This document shows positions 1 through 8,042 of a DNA stretch of 26,672 nt, piece by piece. Both the position numbers and the translations under genes were made by a program. The DNA is taken from the NCBI GenBank assembly GCA_023436715.1, contig JAEZIJ010000162.1:1-26672 (forward strand), in the 5' to 3' direction. Origin of the DNA: Acidobacteriota bacterium (lineage in GTDB: Bacteria > Acidobacteriota > Terriglobia > Bryobacterales > Bryobacteraceae). Every line of letters begins with the position of its first letter. Position 1 is the stretch's first letter. A model generated the notes under the pieces. That model did not search any database. It saw only the letters and a list, made by a program, of their open reading frames with translations, and was not told the origin of the DNA.

Positions 1-127
1 CGATCTTCAGAACCTTCCGCCGGAAGGCCGCGCTCTTGGCGTGGTTCGATCCCCGCCCTGCGTTGCGATGCACCAGTCCTTCGGCTCCTTCGGCTTCGTA
101 CCGCCGGTACAACCGCTTCACCTGGCG
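1..127 (-). pseudogene. Truncated ISNCY-like transposase fragment (runs off window edge)
   Basis: Reading the minus strand from about 127 down to 1 gives an open stretch with QVKRLYRRYEAEGAEGLVHR followed by NAGRGSNHAKSAAFRRKVLKI. This resembles the N-terminal helix-turn-helix region of ISNCY/integrase-type transposases, where a helix with RQVKRLxRRY is followed by GLVHRxRGRxSN. The residues that normally precede the RQVKR helix are absent; upstream lies the 3' end of the efflux pump gene in another frame. The piece is therefore cut at its N-terminus, and its C-terminal part lies outside the window. The pump stop codon (118-120) lies inside the transposase-like sequence. The family call rests on a short segment; that it is a remnant is inference from the missing 5' part. 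Confidence 0.6.
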
Positions 128-3100
128 CCTTTTTCCGCAACATAGTACAGGCTGGGCAGCACAAGCAGCGTCAGAACGAGAGTGGAGGCCAGCCCGCCCA
201 GGATTACTGTGGCGAGCGGACGCTGTATGTCTGAACCGATGCCGCTGGCCAGGGCGGCAGGCGCCATTCCGAGCATCGCCACGACGATCAGCATCAACAA
301 GGGGCGGAGCTGCGCGCCGGCCCCGGCCAGCACAGCGGCGCGCAACGGCAGATTCTCGCGCTGGCGGTCCATCTCGGCGATATAAAGCACACCCACCATC
401 ACCGCAACCCCAAACAGCGAAATGAAGCCTACCGCCGCGGAAACGCTCAGGTTGATGCCGCGGAGGTAGAGGGCCACGACGCCCCCGACGATCGAGAACG
501 GCACGTTTGCCAGAACGAGGGCGGCACGCAGGGGCGAACCGAAGGCACAGTAGAGCAACCCGAAAATGATGGCCACGGTGACAGGCAGGATGAAGGCGAG
601 GCGGCGGCGCGCGCGATCGAGGTTCTCGAACTGGCCTCCCCAGACTACGTGATAGCCGGGCGGCAGCTTCACTTTCTGGGTGAACAGCCGCTGCGCCTCG
701 GCAACGTAGCTGCCCTGGTCGCGGCCGCGGACGTTGGTGCGAACGGTAATCTGGCGGCGGTTCTCGCGGCGCGCGATGATGCTGGCCCCGTCCACCACGC
801 CGATCTCAGCGAGCTGGGCCAGGGGAACGCGGGCCCCCTCGGGACTGTGCACGAGAATCTGGCCAAGGGCCATGCTGTCAACGCGGGCTTCCGGCGAATA
901 GCGCACGGTGATATCGAACTTCCGTTCGCCGTCGAGCTTGGAGCTGACCGCCTTGCCACCGATGGCAAGCTCGATCAGGTCCTGCACGTCTTCGACCGCG
1001 AGGCCGTAGCGGGCCAGGGCTGAGCGGTCGAGCGCGATGCGGAGCTGTGGCTGGTCGGCTTCCTGCTCGATGGCCGAATCCGCCGCGCCCGGAATGCTTC
1101 GAAGCAGGGACAGAGTGGGCGCGGCGAGGGAGCGGAGTCTGTCGAGGTCAGGACCGTTGATAATGACGGCGAGGTCGGCCGAGGAGCCGGTGACGGATTC
1201 GGTGACCATGTCGATGATGGGCTGGGTGAAATTGAAATCGGCGCCTGGGATTTGGGAGCGCAGTCGAGAGGAGAGTTCCTCAACGAGGATGCGCTTGGTT
1301 CTGCCACGCTGCCAGGTGGAATAGGGCGCGAGCACGACCAGGAACTCGTTTCGGTTGGGACCGAAAGGATCTGTGCCGGAATCGACGCGGCCAGTCTGCG
1401 ATGCGACCGAGCGCACCTCGGGGGACTTGCGGATGATGTCGCGGATGTCGGACGCAATCGCCGAGGATTTCGCGAGCGAGATGCCGGGCGGCAGGTTAGA
1501 GCGAATCCAGATCACGCCTTCGTCGAGTTGGGGCAGGAACTCCGTGCCGAGCGCACTTCCTACGGCGAAGGCTCCGGCGACGACGGCGCCGGCCAGGCAG
1601 AGCACGCCGGCCGGCCGTCGAAGCGAGACTTCGAGAGTACGGCTGTAAACGCGTCCCAGGCGGGCGACGAGCGGATTATCCCAGTGGCGGCATCCGTTGC
1701 GGAACAGCAGGGTGGCGAGAGCGGGCACCAGCGTAAGCGAGAGCAGCAGCGAGCCGGCGAGAGCCGCGCAGATCGTGAACGCCATCGGGGTGAAGAGGCG
1801 GCGCTCCGTGCGCTCCAGCGTAAACAGCGGCAGGTAGGCGGCCACGAGGATCATCAGAGAGAAGAAAATGGGCCGCACCACATCGAGAGCGGCGTGCCGG
1901 ATGCCTTCGAACATGCCCGGGCCGCTCGCCCCGGCACCCTCCTTATCAAGCCGGCGCATAATGAATTCGACCATCACGAGCGTGCCGTCCACGATGATGC
2001 CGAAATCGAGAGCGCCGAGGCTGAGCAGGCTCGCGGGGATGCCGTAGAAATACATACAGCCAAACGCGAACAGCAGCGAGAGCGGGATGGTAAGCGCGGT
2101 GAGGAGCGCCGCCCGCATGCTGCCGAGGAAAAAGAAGAGCACGAGCAGCACGATGGCGAGACCCTCGACCAGCGTGCGCGCAACGGTGTGGAGTGTGCTG
2201 TTCACCAGTTCCGAGCGATCGTAGAGCGGCACGATGCGAACGCCTTTGGGCAGCACGGCGGCGTTCAGTTCCTCGGCGGCGCTCCTGATCCCCTCCAGCA
2301 CCTCGCTCGGGTTCTCGCCGCGGCGCATCAGGACGAGTCCTTCCACACCGCCGGTGCGCGAGTCGAGGCCGAAAATTCCGGTCTGCGGCGCGGCGCCGAC
2401 CTTGACGCCCCCGATGTCGCGTACAAAGACAGGCACCCCTTTGGGCGCGGCCAGCACGACGTTCCCGATGTCTTCCGGAGTGCGGAGAAGCCCGACTCCG
2501 CGCACGACCATCGATTGTTGGCCGTTATCGAGCAGCGCGCCGCCCGCGTTCATGTTGTTTGCGCCGACCGCCCGGGCGATCTGGGCGATGGAGATGTTGT
2601 ACTTCTCGAGCGCCATCGGGCTGACTTCGATCTGGTACTGCTTCACCAGCCCGCCGAAAGCGGCTACGTCGGCGACGCCGTTCTCCTGAAGGAAGCGTGG
2701 CGTGATTACCCAATCCTGCAACTCGCGCAATTGGATTTCGTCGTAGCCGTTGCCTTCGACCACGTAGCGGAAAAGTTCGCCGGTGGGCGTCGTGAGCGGG
2801 CCGAGCGTGGGCTCGACGCCGGCGGGTAGTTCGGCATCGCGCAGTTTCTCCATGGCGACCTGGCGGGCGAAGTAATCGTCGGTGCCGTAGGCAAAGGTAA
2901 GCTCGACAACGGAGAGGCCGAAGATGGTGCGCGAGCGGCGGGCGATGACATTGGGCACGCTGTTGAGCGCGCGCTCAATCGGAACCGTGACCTGCTGTTC
3001 CATTTCCTCGGCGGCGTGCACGGGGAACTGCGAGACCACGACGACCTGAGTCTCCGAGATGTCCGGGTAGGCCTCGATCTTGAGCTGGCGGAAAGCCCAG

Positions 3101-3183
3101 ATTCCGAAGGCGGCCATCACGGCAGTCAACGCGATGGTGGGGAAGCGCCGGTGAAGCGCAGTCTCAAGCAACCTGATGATCAC
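118..3183 (-). CDS. czcA: CzcA/CusA-family heavy-metal efflux RND pump (inner-membrane component)
   Basis: A 1021-residue proton-driven RND transporter of the heavy-metal efflux (HME) family, expected to drive metal ions from periplasm or cytoplasm out through the TolC-like partner encoded upstream. It has a first membrane helix near residues 14-31, a large periplasmic domain, a central membrane block (about 335-495), a second periplasmic domain and a C-terminal membrane block (about 855-1015). The proton-relay and metal-type signature GALDFGIIVDG...E is at 390-406, with D393, D399 and E406 spaced as D402, D408 and E415 in CzcA. This favours divalent cations (Zn, Co or Cd) over Cu/Ag. The Asn that usually follows the Glu (VEN) is Phe here. 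It is the last gene of a four-gene operon and starts 10 bases after the adaptor stop. Its own stop lies within transposase-like sequence, so the last few residues may not be native. Confidence 0.92.
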   Translation of the reverse strand: MIIRLLETALHRRFPTIALTAVMAAFGIWAFRQLKIEAYPDISETQVVVVSQFPVHAAEEMEQQVTVPIERALNSVPNVIARRSRTIFGLSVVELTFAYGTDDYFARQVAMEKLRDAELPAGVEPTLGPLTTPTGELFRYVVEGNGYDEIQLRELQDWVITPRFLQENGVADVAAFGGLVKQYQIEVSPMALEKYNISIAQIARAVGANNMNAGGALLDNGQQSMVVRGVGLLRTPEDIGNVVLAAPKGVPVFVRDIGGVKVGAAPQTGIFGLDSRTGGVEGLVLMRRGENPSEVLEGIRSAAEELNAAVLPKGVRIVPLYDRSELVNSTLHTVARTLVEGLAIVLLVLFFFLGSMRAALLTALTIPLSLLFAFGCMYFYGIPASLLSLGALDFGIIVDGTLVMVEFIMRRLDKEGAGASGPGMFEGIRHAALDVVRPIFFSLMILVAAYLPLFTLERTERRLFTPMAFTICAALAGSLLLSLTLVPALATLLFRNGCRHWDNPLVARLGRVYSRTLEVSLRRPAGVLCLAGAVVAGAFAVGSALGTEFLPQLDEGVIWIRSNLPPGISLAKSSAIASDIRDIIRKSPEVRSVASQTGRVDSGTDPFGPNRNEFLVVLAPYSTWQRGRTKRILVEELSSRLRSQIPGADFNFTQPIIDMVTESVTGSSADLAVIINGPDLDRLRSLAAPTLSLLRSIPGAADSAIEQEADQPQLRIALDRSALARYGLAVEDVQDLIELAIGGKAVSSKLDGERKFDITVRYSPEARVDSMALGQILVHSPEGARVPLAQLAEIGVVDGASIIARRENRRQITVRTNVRGRDQGSYVAEAQRLFTQKVKLPPGYHVVWGGQFENLDRARRRLAFILPVTVAIIFGLLYCAFGSPLRAALVLANVPFSIVGGVVALYLRGINLSVSAAVGFISLFGVAVMVGVLYIAEMDRQRENLPLRAAVLAGAGAQLRPLLMLIVVAMLGMAPAALASGIGSDIQRPLATVILGGLASTLVLTLLVLPSLYYVAEKGAR

Positions 3184-3193
3184 TTGCAGTACC

Positions 3194-4351
3194 TCAATTC
3201 CGATTGAGCAGCATGGCCCCGTCCACCACGACGCGATCGCCTGGATTCAAGCCGGAGAGCACAGGCACGAGTTCGCTGCGGCGCATACCAACTGTGACCG
3301 GTTGTTCGCGGAAGCGCCCGGGAGCTTCTTCGAGGACAACAAGCGTCTCGCCGTTGCGCTGGAGCACGGCGCCGGCGGGTACAGCCGGCATAGAGCGCAC
3401 GGCGTGGCTGTGCCGGATCTGGCCGAACATTTCGGGGCGAAGGCGCCCGCCCGGGTTCGCGATTTCCGCCTGCACCTTGATGGTGCGGGTCTGGGCATCG
3501 ACCATATCCGCGATGCGCGTCACACGGGCGCGGAAGACCTCGCCGGGGTAGGCGGCGAACTCCACCTGCACGGCCTCACCCGTACGGACCAGCCTGATAG
3601 CGGTTTCCGGTACATCGGAAGAGATCCAGACCGTACTGAGGTCGGCAACGGTGATGAGGCTGGCGTTCGTGTCATTCCGGTATTCGCCGGGCACTACGGC
3701 GATTTCGACAATCTTCCCGCAAATGGGGGACTTCACGACGAGGTCCTGGCTGGTCTGGCCGGGTTTCAAGCCAAGAATCTCCAAGCGGTGCGCCGCTTCC
3801 TCCGCAGCGGCCTGCGCCTGATCGGCGGCGGCCTGAGCCTGCGCGAGCTCGTTCTCGGCGTTGAGTACATCCTTGGCGGCGGCAGCGCGGTGCTCGTGCA
3901 GGTCGCGCACACGGCTCAGGTCCGCCTGGGCCTTGCGCAGCGTCGCGCTTGCCTGGCGCAGTTGCGCTTGCGTTTGCCGCCACGTGGCGGCGGCCGCGCC
4001 CGCTTCGGCGCTTTCGACAGCGAGCAGAGGCTGGCCCTGGTCCACGCGGTCTCCGAGCCTCACCAATACCTGCCTGATCCGCCCGGGCGTAGGCATTACG
4101 ACGTGCGCGACGCGGTGCGGATTTGTTTCGACCTTTCCGGGCGCGGTGACTTCATCGACCGGCACGTCCACCATCCGAACCGGAGCGGCCTGAACGTGCG
4201 CGAGCTTTGGCGAATCGGCAGGCAGCGTGAAGACGCCGGAGGGCTCCGCGGGCGCCGGAGCGGCACTCGAAGCCTGAACCGGTTGTGGCCCCCGGCCGCA
4301 ACCGCACGTTGCGAGCAGAGCGAACATTGTGGCGAGGAAGAGCGTCTTCAT
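3194..4351 (-). CDS. czcB: Efflux RND periplasmic adaptor (membrane fusion protein, CzcB/CusB type)
   Basis: A 385-residue membrane fusion protein that should bridge the RND pump and the outer-membrane channel in the periplasm. The N-terminus is a hydrophobic signal with cysteines at 16 and 18 (LLATCGCG), consistent with a lipoprotein, although the lipobox is not textbook. After a Pro/Ala-rich linker come a first lipoyl half (about 65-110, with GRIRQVLVRLGDRVDQGQPL), a long Ala/Gln-rich coiled-coil hairpin (about 115-190), the second lipoyl half (VVKSPICGKIVEIAVVPGEY), and beta-barrel and membrane-proximal domains to the end. I see no His- or Met-rich N-terminal metal-binding extension. It overlaps the upstream TolC-like gene by 4 bases and is followed after 10 bases by the pump gene, so the three are co-transcribed and probably translationally coupled. 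Confidence 0.9.
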   Translation of the reverse strand: MKTLFLATMFALLATCGCGRGPQPVQASSAAPAPAEPSGVFTLPADSPKLAHVQAAPVRMVDVPVDEVTAPGKVETNPHRVAHVVMPTPGRIRQVLVRLGDRVDQGQPLLAVESAEAGAAAATWRQTQAQLRQASATLRKAQADLSRVRDLHEHRAAAAKDVLNAENELAQAQAAADQAQAAAEEAAHRLEILGLKPGQTSQDLVVKSPICGKIVEIAVVPGEYRNDTNASLITVADLSTVWISSDVPETAIRLVRTGEAVQVEFAAYPGEVFRARVTRIADMVDAQTRTIKVQAEIANPGGRLRPEMFGQIRHSHAVRSMPAVPAGAVLQRNGETLVVLEEAPGRFREQPVTVGMRRSELVPVLSGLNPGDRVVVDGAMLLNRN

Positions 4352-5601
4352 GGAACAGTCACCTTTCCGGAAATGGAATCGAGTAGGTAAAGACTCCGCG
4401 CGTACTCGGCGCGAGCTTCGTTGTAGCCCTGCATGGTTTCGTTGAACGCGCGCTGGGCGTCGAGAAGTTCAAGGAGCGAAGCGTCGCCGCGGCGATAGCT
4501 GTAATCGGTGATCTCACGCACATCGCGGGCCTGCTGGAGCATCTTGCCTTCGATGGATTCCAGCAGGCTTCGCGCGGTGAGGTATTGGTCGTAGGCCGTG
4601 TCGATATCCGCGGTGATGGACGCGCGCAGGGCGGCGATGCGAAGTTCGATCTGGCGCTTTTCCTGGCGGGCGCGTTCGATCTCGCCCTGGTTGCGGTTGA
4701 AAACAGGAATGGGAACGCTGAGGGAGAAGGCGAGCGAATTGGCCTTGGCGTTCACCTGTTGGCGGATGTAGTCGGCTCCGAGTGTCACGTCCGGCTTGGC
4801 CTGAGCGATCTGCGACTGCACTTCAGCGCCGGCGCGCTCGTAATCGCGCTCAAGGGCGCGAAGGTCCGGGCGGGTGTCGAGCGCGGTGTCTTCGAGCTCT
4901 CTCCGGGCCGGTGTGACGGTGTCGCGGCGTAGGTCGCCGATGATATCGAAGGCAGGATCGGGGCGCGGGCGGCCCATCGCAGTCTGGAGCTTGGTGAGCG
5001 CGGTGCGCACGCGCAGTTCAGCCTGCCTGACCGACGCCTCGTATTGCAGCGCGGCGAGGCGGGAGCGGATCAGTTCGATTTCCGCGAGGTCGCCGGAGCG
5101 CACGCGCGTTGTGTTGACCTCGACGATCTGGTCGAGGGACTTCTGGTTCTCGCGAGCGAGCAGAACGGAACGGCGGGCGAGCAGAGCGTCAACGAATGCG
5201 TTCTGGACATCGAGGACGACGCTGCGCGCGGCGTCGCGGAATTGAAGTTCGGCGACCGCGCGGCTGCCCTCGGCCACCTCGACCCGCAGCCGGCGCTTCC
5301 CTGCCCGCTCGTGAGTGAATTCCGTGTGCATGCCCAGTTCCGTGGGGCCGCCGGCATTGATGCTGTTGAAGCCTGTGCCGAGCAGGTCCAGGTGGTTCCC
5401 GCCGATGGAGAACACGGGGTTGGGCCGCAGGCCCGCTGCTATGATGCGCGCGCGGGCGATGTCGACGTTCGCGCGCTCGGCCAGCAGCGCCAGGTTATGT
5501 TGCAGCGCTTCGGCGACCGCCTGGTCCACAGTGAGGGCATCGGCTGCACAGAGGGCGCCCGGAAAGAGGCCCGCCACAAGATACAGGAGTAGATTTCGCA
5601 T
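4348..5601 (-). CDS. czcC: TolC-family outer-membrane efflux protein (CzcC/CusC type)
   Basis: A 417-residue outer-membrane channel partner for the RND pump. The N-terminal signal peptide (about 1-19, MRNLLLYLVAGLFPGALCA) leads into the usual start DALTVDQAVAEALQHNLAL. Two outer-membrane efflux repeats follow, mostly long alpha-helical coiled coil, including VLLARENQKSLDQIVEVN and RRGDASLLELLDAQRAFNET, motifs typical of metal-efflux TolC proteins. The ATG is preceded on its strand by a strong ribosome binding site (GGTGGAGG, 3 bases before the start). The gene follows the small His/Cys protein after about 45 bases and overlaps the adaptor start by 4 bases. There is no lipobox, unlike CusC and some other relatives. 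The exact metal cannot be read from this gene. Confidence 0.9.
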   Translation of the reverse strand: MRNLLLYLVAGLFPGALCAADALTVDQAVAEALQHNLALLAERANVDIARARIIAAGLRPNPVFSIGGNHLDLLGTGFNSINAGGPTELGMHTEFTHERAGKRRLRVEVAEGSRAVAELQFRDAARSVVLDVQNAFVDALLARRSVLLARENQKSLDQIVEVNTTRVRSGDLAEIELIRSRLAALQYEASVRQAELRVRTALTKLQTAMGRPRPDPAFDIIGDLRRDTVTPARRELEDTALDTRPDLRALERDYERAGAEVQSQIAQAKPDVTLGADYIRQQVNAKANSLAFSLSVPIPVFNRNQGEIERARQEKRQIELRIAALRASITADIDTAYDQYLTARSLLESIEGKMLQQARDVREITDYSYRRGDASLLELLDAQRAFNETMQGYNEARAEYARSLYLLDSISGKVTVP

Positions 5602-5646
5602 ACACCTCCACCAACTTCGCCAACGAACTGTGATTACGCCGGAAAA

Positions 5647-5928
5647 CTAAGCTGGAGGTGCGCGCCCGGCACAGGGCACGCGTAGGTCATGAGTGCGAAG
5701 CGCGGGATCTGGCCCCGCGGGCAGCCACACGGTCATCGCCGGCGGCGCAACTATGACGACCGAAAACGCCTGAACGCCGTTGCCGTGCTCAAGACTGGAA
5801 AAGTTACAGGGCCGATTCGAGATGGAGCCGCCGTGCGTGTGCCAGGGGCTGAAGATGTAGAGGTTGATGGCCAGGAGCGCAAAAAGCACGGATACACTAA
5901 TGAGTGCGACTCGTGCGTTCCTGCTCAT
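5647..5928 (-). CDS. Small membrane-anchored/exported His-Cys protein, first gene of metal efflux operon
   Basis: A 93-residue protein with an N-terminal hydrophobic segment (about 7-26) followed by a short polar region: HTHGG at 30-34, C41, H48, H80, C86, then a C-terminal RAPPA. Small proteins of this shape, with a hydrophobic start, scattered His/Cys and a terminal R-x-PP-A motif, often sit just before TolC-type metal efflux genes in Acidobacteriota and resemble the DUF2946 group. That comparison is from memory, not a search. Here the paired CxxC often seen is reduced to a single Cys (CNFS). Position at the head of the operon, behind a promoter-like extended -10, suggests a periplasmic metal-binding or sensing accessory role; this is inference. 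Confidence 0.65.
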   Translation of the reverse strand: MSRNARVALISVSVLFALLAINLYIFSPWHTHGGSISNRPCNFSSLEHGNGVQAFSVVIVAPPAMTVWLPAGPDPALRTHDLRVPCAGRAPPA

Positions 5929-5941
5929 TTCTATTCAGACC

Positions 5942-5950
5942 AACATAGCA
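5942..5950 (-). promoter_or_regulatory. Putative extended -10 promoter of the metal efflux operon
   Basis: On the minus strand TGCTATGTT ends 13 bases before the ATG at 5928. It has the TGn extension plus a TAnnnT hexamer and no recognisable -35. It matches the TGC-TAnnnT pattern seen before the B12 riboswitch, fba and lacD-like genes in this window. The expected transcript start is near 5935, giving a leader of only about 7 bases. Confidence 0.45.
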
Positions 5951-5965
5951 TAAATGCTCACCGCT

Positions 5966-7003
5966 TCAGAACGGGAGCGGCGCGTTGATGGCGGGAAGAA
6001 CTTCGATGGTTTTCGCGTTGCTGTAGAGGCTGTTCACCGTTCGCAGGCGGACTTCGTGCGAACCAGGCTCCAGGCCGGAAGGCAGCCAGAAATTCGCCTG
6101 CCAACCGTCGCCGCCGACCGAGGTGGTGCTGAGCGCGGGCACTCCGTAGCCGTCGAGTTCAATGCGCAGGTCCGTTGTCGTAAGCGCCGTCTCTTTCGTG
6201 TTGAAAAAACAGCAGACGTAGAGGTCCTTGTTCTTGGGGAATCGGTTGGTCCAGTCGCGATTGTTGGCGGCGGCGCTGAGCACGGGCGGCAGATGGGCCG
6301 GGTTCGCGGGCGGCGCTTCCCAGTGCCGGTAGCAGTTGACGTGCGCGCGCTGCTTCACCACTTCTCCGAGTTCCACGCGCGCGAATCCGGCCGAGCGGCA
6401 GAGTGCGAGCAGGCACGCGGTGGTAGGGCCGTACCAGTTATCGGTCTGGCCACCGAGCTCGTCGGTTTCGTAGAACTCCATGACGTGAGGGCCGGGCTGG
6501 AATCCGTCATCAATGACAAACGATTCCACGCATGCCATGTCGCGCGTCATCTGGCAGATGCGCTCGAGTCCAAGCAGCGGATGCCGCAGGTGGTACAGCA
6601 CCCCTAAGAAGAGCACGATGTCGAAGCGGCCGACGGTGGCGGGGCAAAGCTCGTCCACATCGAGGACGCGGTAATCGACCTTCGACCCGAGCAGTTCGTG
6701 CGCGATGCGGAACTTCTCCATGTCGATGCAATCGACGGCGACGACTTCCGCGCCGCGGCGCTCCATCTCGAAGCTGAACCAGCCGTCCCAGGCCCCGACA
6801 TCGAGGACGCGCTTGCCGGAGAGGTCTTCGGGCACGGGGAAGCGCGCGATGCGGCCCTTCAGGTGATCGATGCTCTGCACGCCTTCAAGTACGTGGCCGT
6901 CCGGCAACTGGATGCTGTGATACCAGCCCTTTTGGTTAAGGATGTCGATCTGCTCCTTGACCCAATTGGTGGATTTCTCGTCCTGCGCTTTGAGCCACGC
7001 CAT
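5966..7003 (-). CDS. CmoB-like (DUF1698) class I SAM methyltransferase with C-terminal beta-sandwich extension
   Basis: A 345-residue soluble methyltransferase. The N-terminal segment GWYHSIQLPDGHVLEGVQ (26-43) is the typical lead-in of the CmoB/DUF1698 group. The Rossmann core has motif I VLDVGAWDGWFSFEM (67-80), an acidic ribose-binding position in VVAVDCID (87-94), motif II/III YRVLDVDEL and motif IV FDIVLFLGVLYHLRHP (127-142). Residues about 145-230 complete the core. From about 270 to 345 there is a beta-rich part (TTTDLRIELDGYGVP...GSHEVRLRTVNSLYSN) resembling an Ig/TIG-type domain, which CmoB lacks. It may be a carboxymethyl- or methyltransferase; whether the substrate is tRNA U34 or a small molecule cannot be told. 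It is transcribed alone, with a promoter-like element 6 bases before the ATG. Confidence 0.85.
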   Translation of the reverse strand: MAWLKAQDEKSTNWVKEQIDILNQKGWYHSIQLPDGHVLEGVQSIDHLKGRIARFPVPEDLSGKRVLDVGAWDGWFSFEMERRGAEVVAVDCIDMEKFRIAHELLGSKVDYRVLDVDELCPATVGRFDIVLFLGVLYHLRHPLLGLERICQMTRDMACVESFVIDDGFQPGPHVMEFYETDELGGQTDNWYGPTTACLLALCRSAGFARVELGEVVKQRAHVNCYRHWEAPPANPAHLPPVLSAAANNRDWTNRFPKNKDLYVCCFFNTKETALTTTDLRIELDGYGVPALSTTSVGGDGWQANFWLPSGLEPGSHEVRLRTVNSLYSNAKTIEVLPAINAPLPF

Positions 7004-7009
7004 ACGGGT

Positions 7010-7018
7010 ATGGTATCA
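7010..7018 (-). promoter_or_regulatory. Putative extended -10 promoter giving a leaderless methyltransferase mRNA
   Basis: The minus strand reads TGATACCAT, then 6 bases (ACCCGT), then the ATG at 7003. An RNA start 6-7 bases after the hexamer falls on the ATG itself, and no Shine-Dalgarno sequence can fit. It belongs to the leaderless-type set described in the findings. Confidence 0.45.
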
Positions 7019-7217
7019 GGCAGGTGCGCTGGAGGACGGGGCATGAGGGGTGGGCGGGAGGTCGGAGGTCATTCTCCGGTGTTGCGACTTTCGGTCACTG
7101 CATGGAGTTCTCCAGTTTTTGTCCTTCTTCGGTCTGTGTCTGGATCGATCCAAGCGGTAAGCCTGATTGCGCAGCACTGTATCCGGTCCTGCGCGCCTTA
7201 CGTTTTTTGATGTGGTG

Positions 7218-7223
7218 TATCGT
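7218..7223 (+). promoter_or_regulatory. Putative -10 element for a leaderless GTG start
   Basis: TATCGT is followed by 6 bases (TGGTAC) and then an in-frame GTG at 7230. The spacing is the same as for the methyltransferase and M13 peptidase genes. It supports choosing GTG 7230 over the upstream TTG at 7167. Confidence 0.35.
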
Positions 7224-7229
7224 TGGTAC

Positions 7230-7871
7230 GTGAACCCGACCATTACCCAGAAGGTGATCATCCCCATTTTTGGGGTTGCGACCACAGCCGTGGTGATCGC
7301 GCTAAGTCAATCGACGTTCCTGAAAGCGCAATCCTTGTCGGCACTCCGAGTGGGCGACAGATCATCGAGGCTGTCCGTGCTCGGCCCGGATTCGGCGTCG
7401 GATGACTACAAGGGTATGCAGGTACGAAAGTGGATTCTGCCCAATAAGAATTCACTATCTGTCACGGTCAACTCAGCCGGAAGGATTGTCTTCATGGAGT
7501 CAGACTGGGGCGGGGAGAACGATGATCCGCGTTGTGATCTCCCGGGCTTGCGTTTCGGAAAGACGACCCTTTTCTACCTGCGGCAGAGATTCGGCAGTAA
7601 CGGGTTCGGATACAAGCAGAGGCCCCCTTCCGTTGCGACCGATGATGGTGTCGTAATGGTGAATTCCTATGCGCTCGGAAACTTAGTCATCACGTTTTAT
7701 ACGAAGATCGACGGCAATGACTATTTGCGAGCGAAGGCCTCAGGGAAAAGTCCTTCGCCCGCCGATTACGCAAAACTCGATGCGATCTCAATCGCGGACG
7801 ACGACTATGCGAAGAGTGAATGGGGTGAGCGGGTGTACGATCCTGCGTACAAGAAGATCGATTGGAAATAG
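7230..7871 (+). CDS. Hypothetical membrane-anchored protein with two BamE/SmpA-like repeats
   Basis: About 213 residues from GTG 7230. I do not recognise a named family. Residues 9-26 form one hydrophobic helix near the N-terminus (signal anchor or uncleaved signal). The rest appears to consist of two related units. The first begins LSALRVGDRSSRLSVLGP (37-53) and ends in a strand before GRIVFMESDW. The second begins LPGLRFGKTTLFYLRQRFG (104-122) and contains VNSYALGNLVITFYTKI. The start VGD/FGK, then a helix, then LGP/FG, then beta strands recalls the small BamE/SmpA fold, which would place the protein on the periplasmic side. This is pattern inference only. The open frame extends up to a TTG at 7167, but no ribosome binding site supports that start. 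Base composition looks lower in GC than neighbouring genes. Confidence 0.6.
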   Translation: MNPTITQKVIIPIFGVATTAVVIALSQSTFLKAQSLSALRVGDRSSRLSVLGPDSASDDYKGMQVRKWILPNKNSLSVTVNSAGRIVFMESDWGGENDDPRCDLPGLRFGKTTLFYLRQRFGSNGFGYKQRPPSVATDDGVVMVNSYALGNLVITFYTKIDGNDYLRAKASGKSPSPADYAKLDAISIADDDYAKSEWGERVYDPAYKKIDWK

Positions 7872-8042
7872 GAACAGTGATCTTGGGGAATGTTTGCCCG
7901 GCACTCGGGTTAGGCTCGGTAGTTGCCGCGAAATGCCGATTTCGGAACCTGACCGACCGTCCGGCTGGCCTCATTCTCCAGGAGGGCACTTTACGACCAC
8001 TTTGGGTGGCGGGTGCGGCAGGGTTTCACCCCCTCGCTGCTT

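Noticed and set aside
1252..2829. Long open frame of 525 codons on the plus strand opposite the efflux pump gene
   Set aside because: Composition is the Arg/Glu/His-rich pattern of antisense to a GC-rich gene; the minus strand encodes a full RND pump with conserved motifs.
3176..4390. 404-codon plus-strand frame opposite the periplasmic adaptor
   Set aside because: Antisense shadow; no domain, and the minus strand has lipoyl and coiled-coil domains in the right order.
7016..7285. 89-codon minus-strand frame over the gap after the methyltransferase gene
   Set aside because: No start signal, no hydrophobic or domain pattern, and it overlaps the start of the plus-strand BamE-like gene. I see no gene in 7019-7217.
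7872..8042. Possible gene between the BamE-like gene and the 42-residue ORF
   Set aside because: Frames here are short or continue as shadows of neighbours; only a weak GC-rich hairpin around 8014-8045 is visible, with no clear terminator form.
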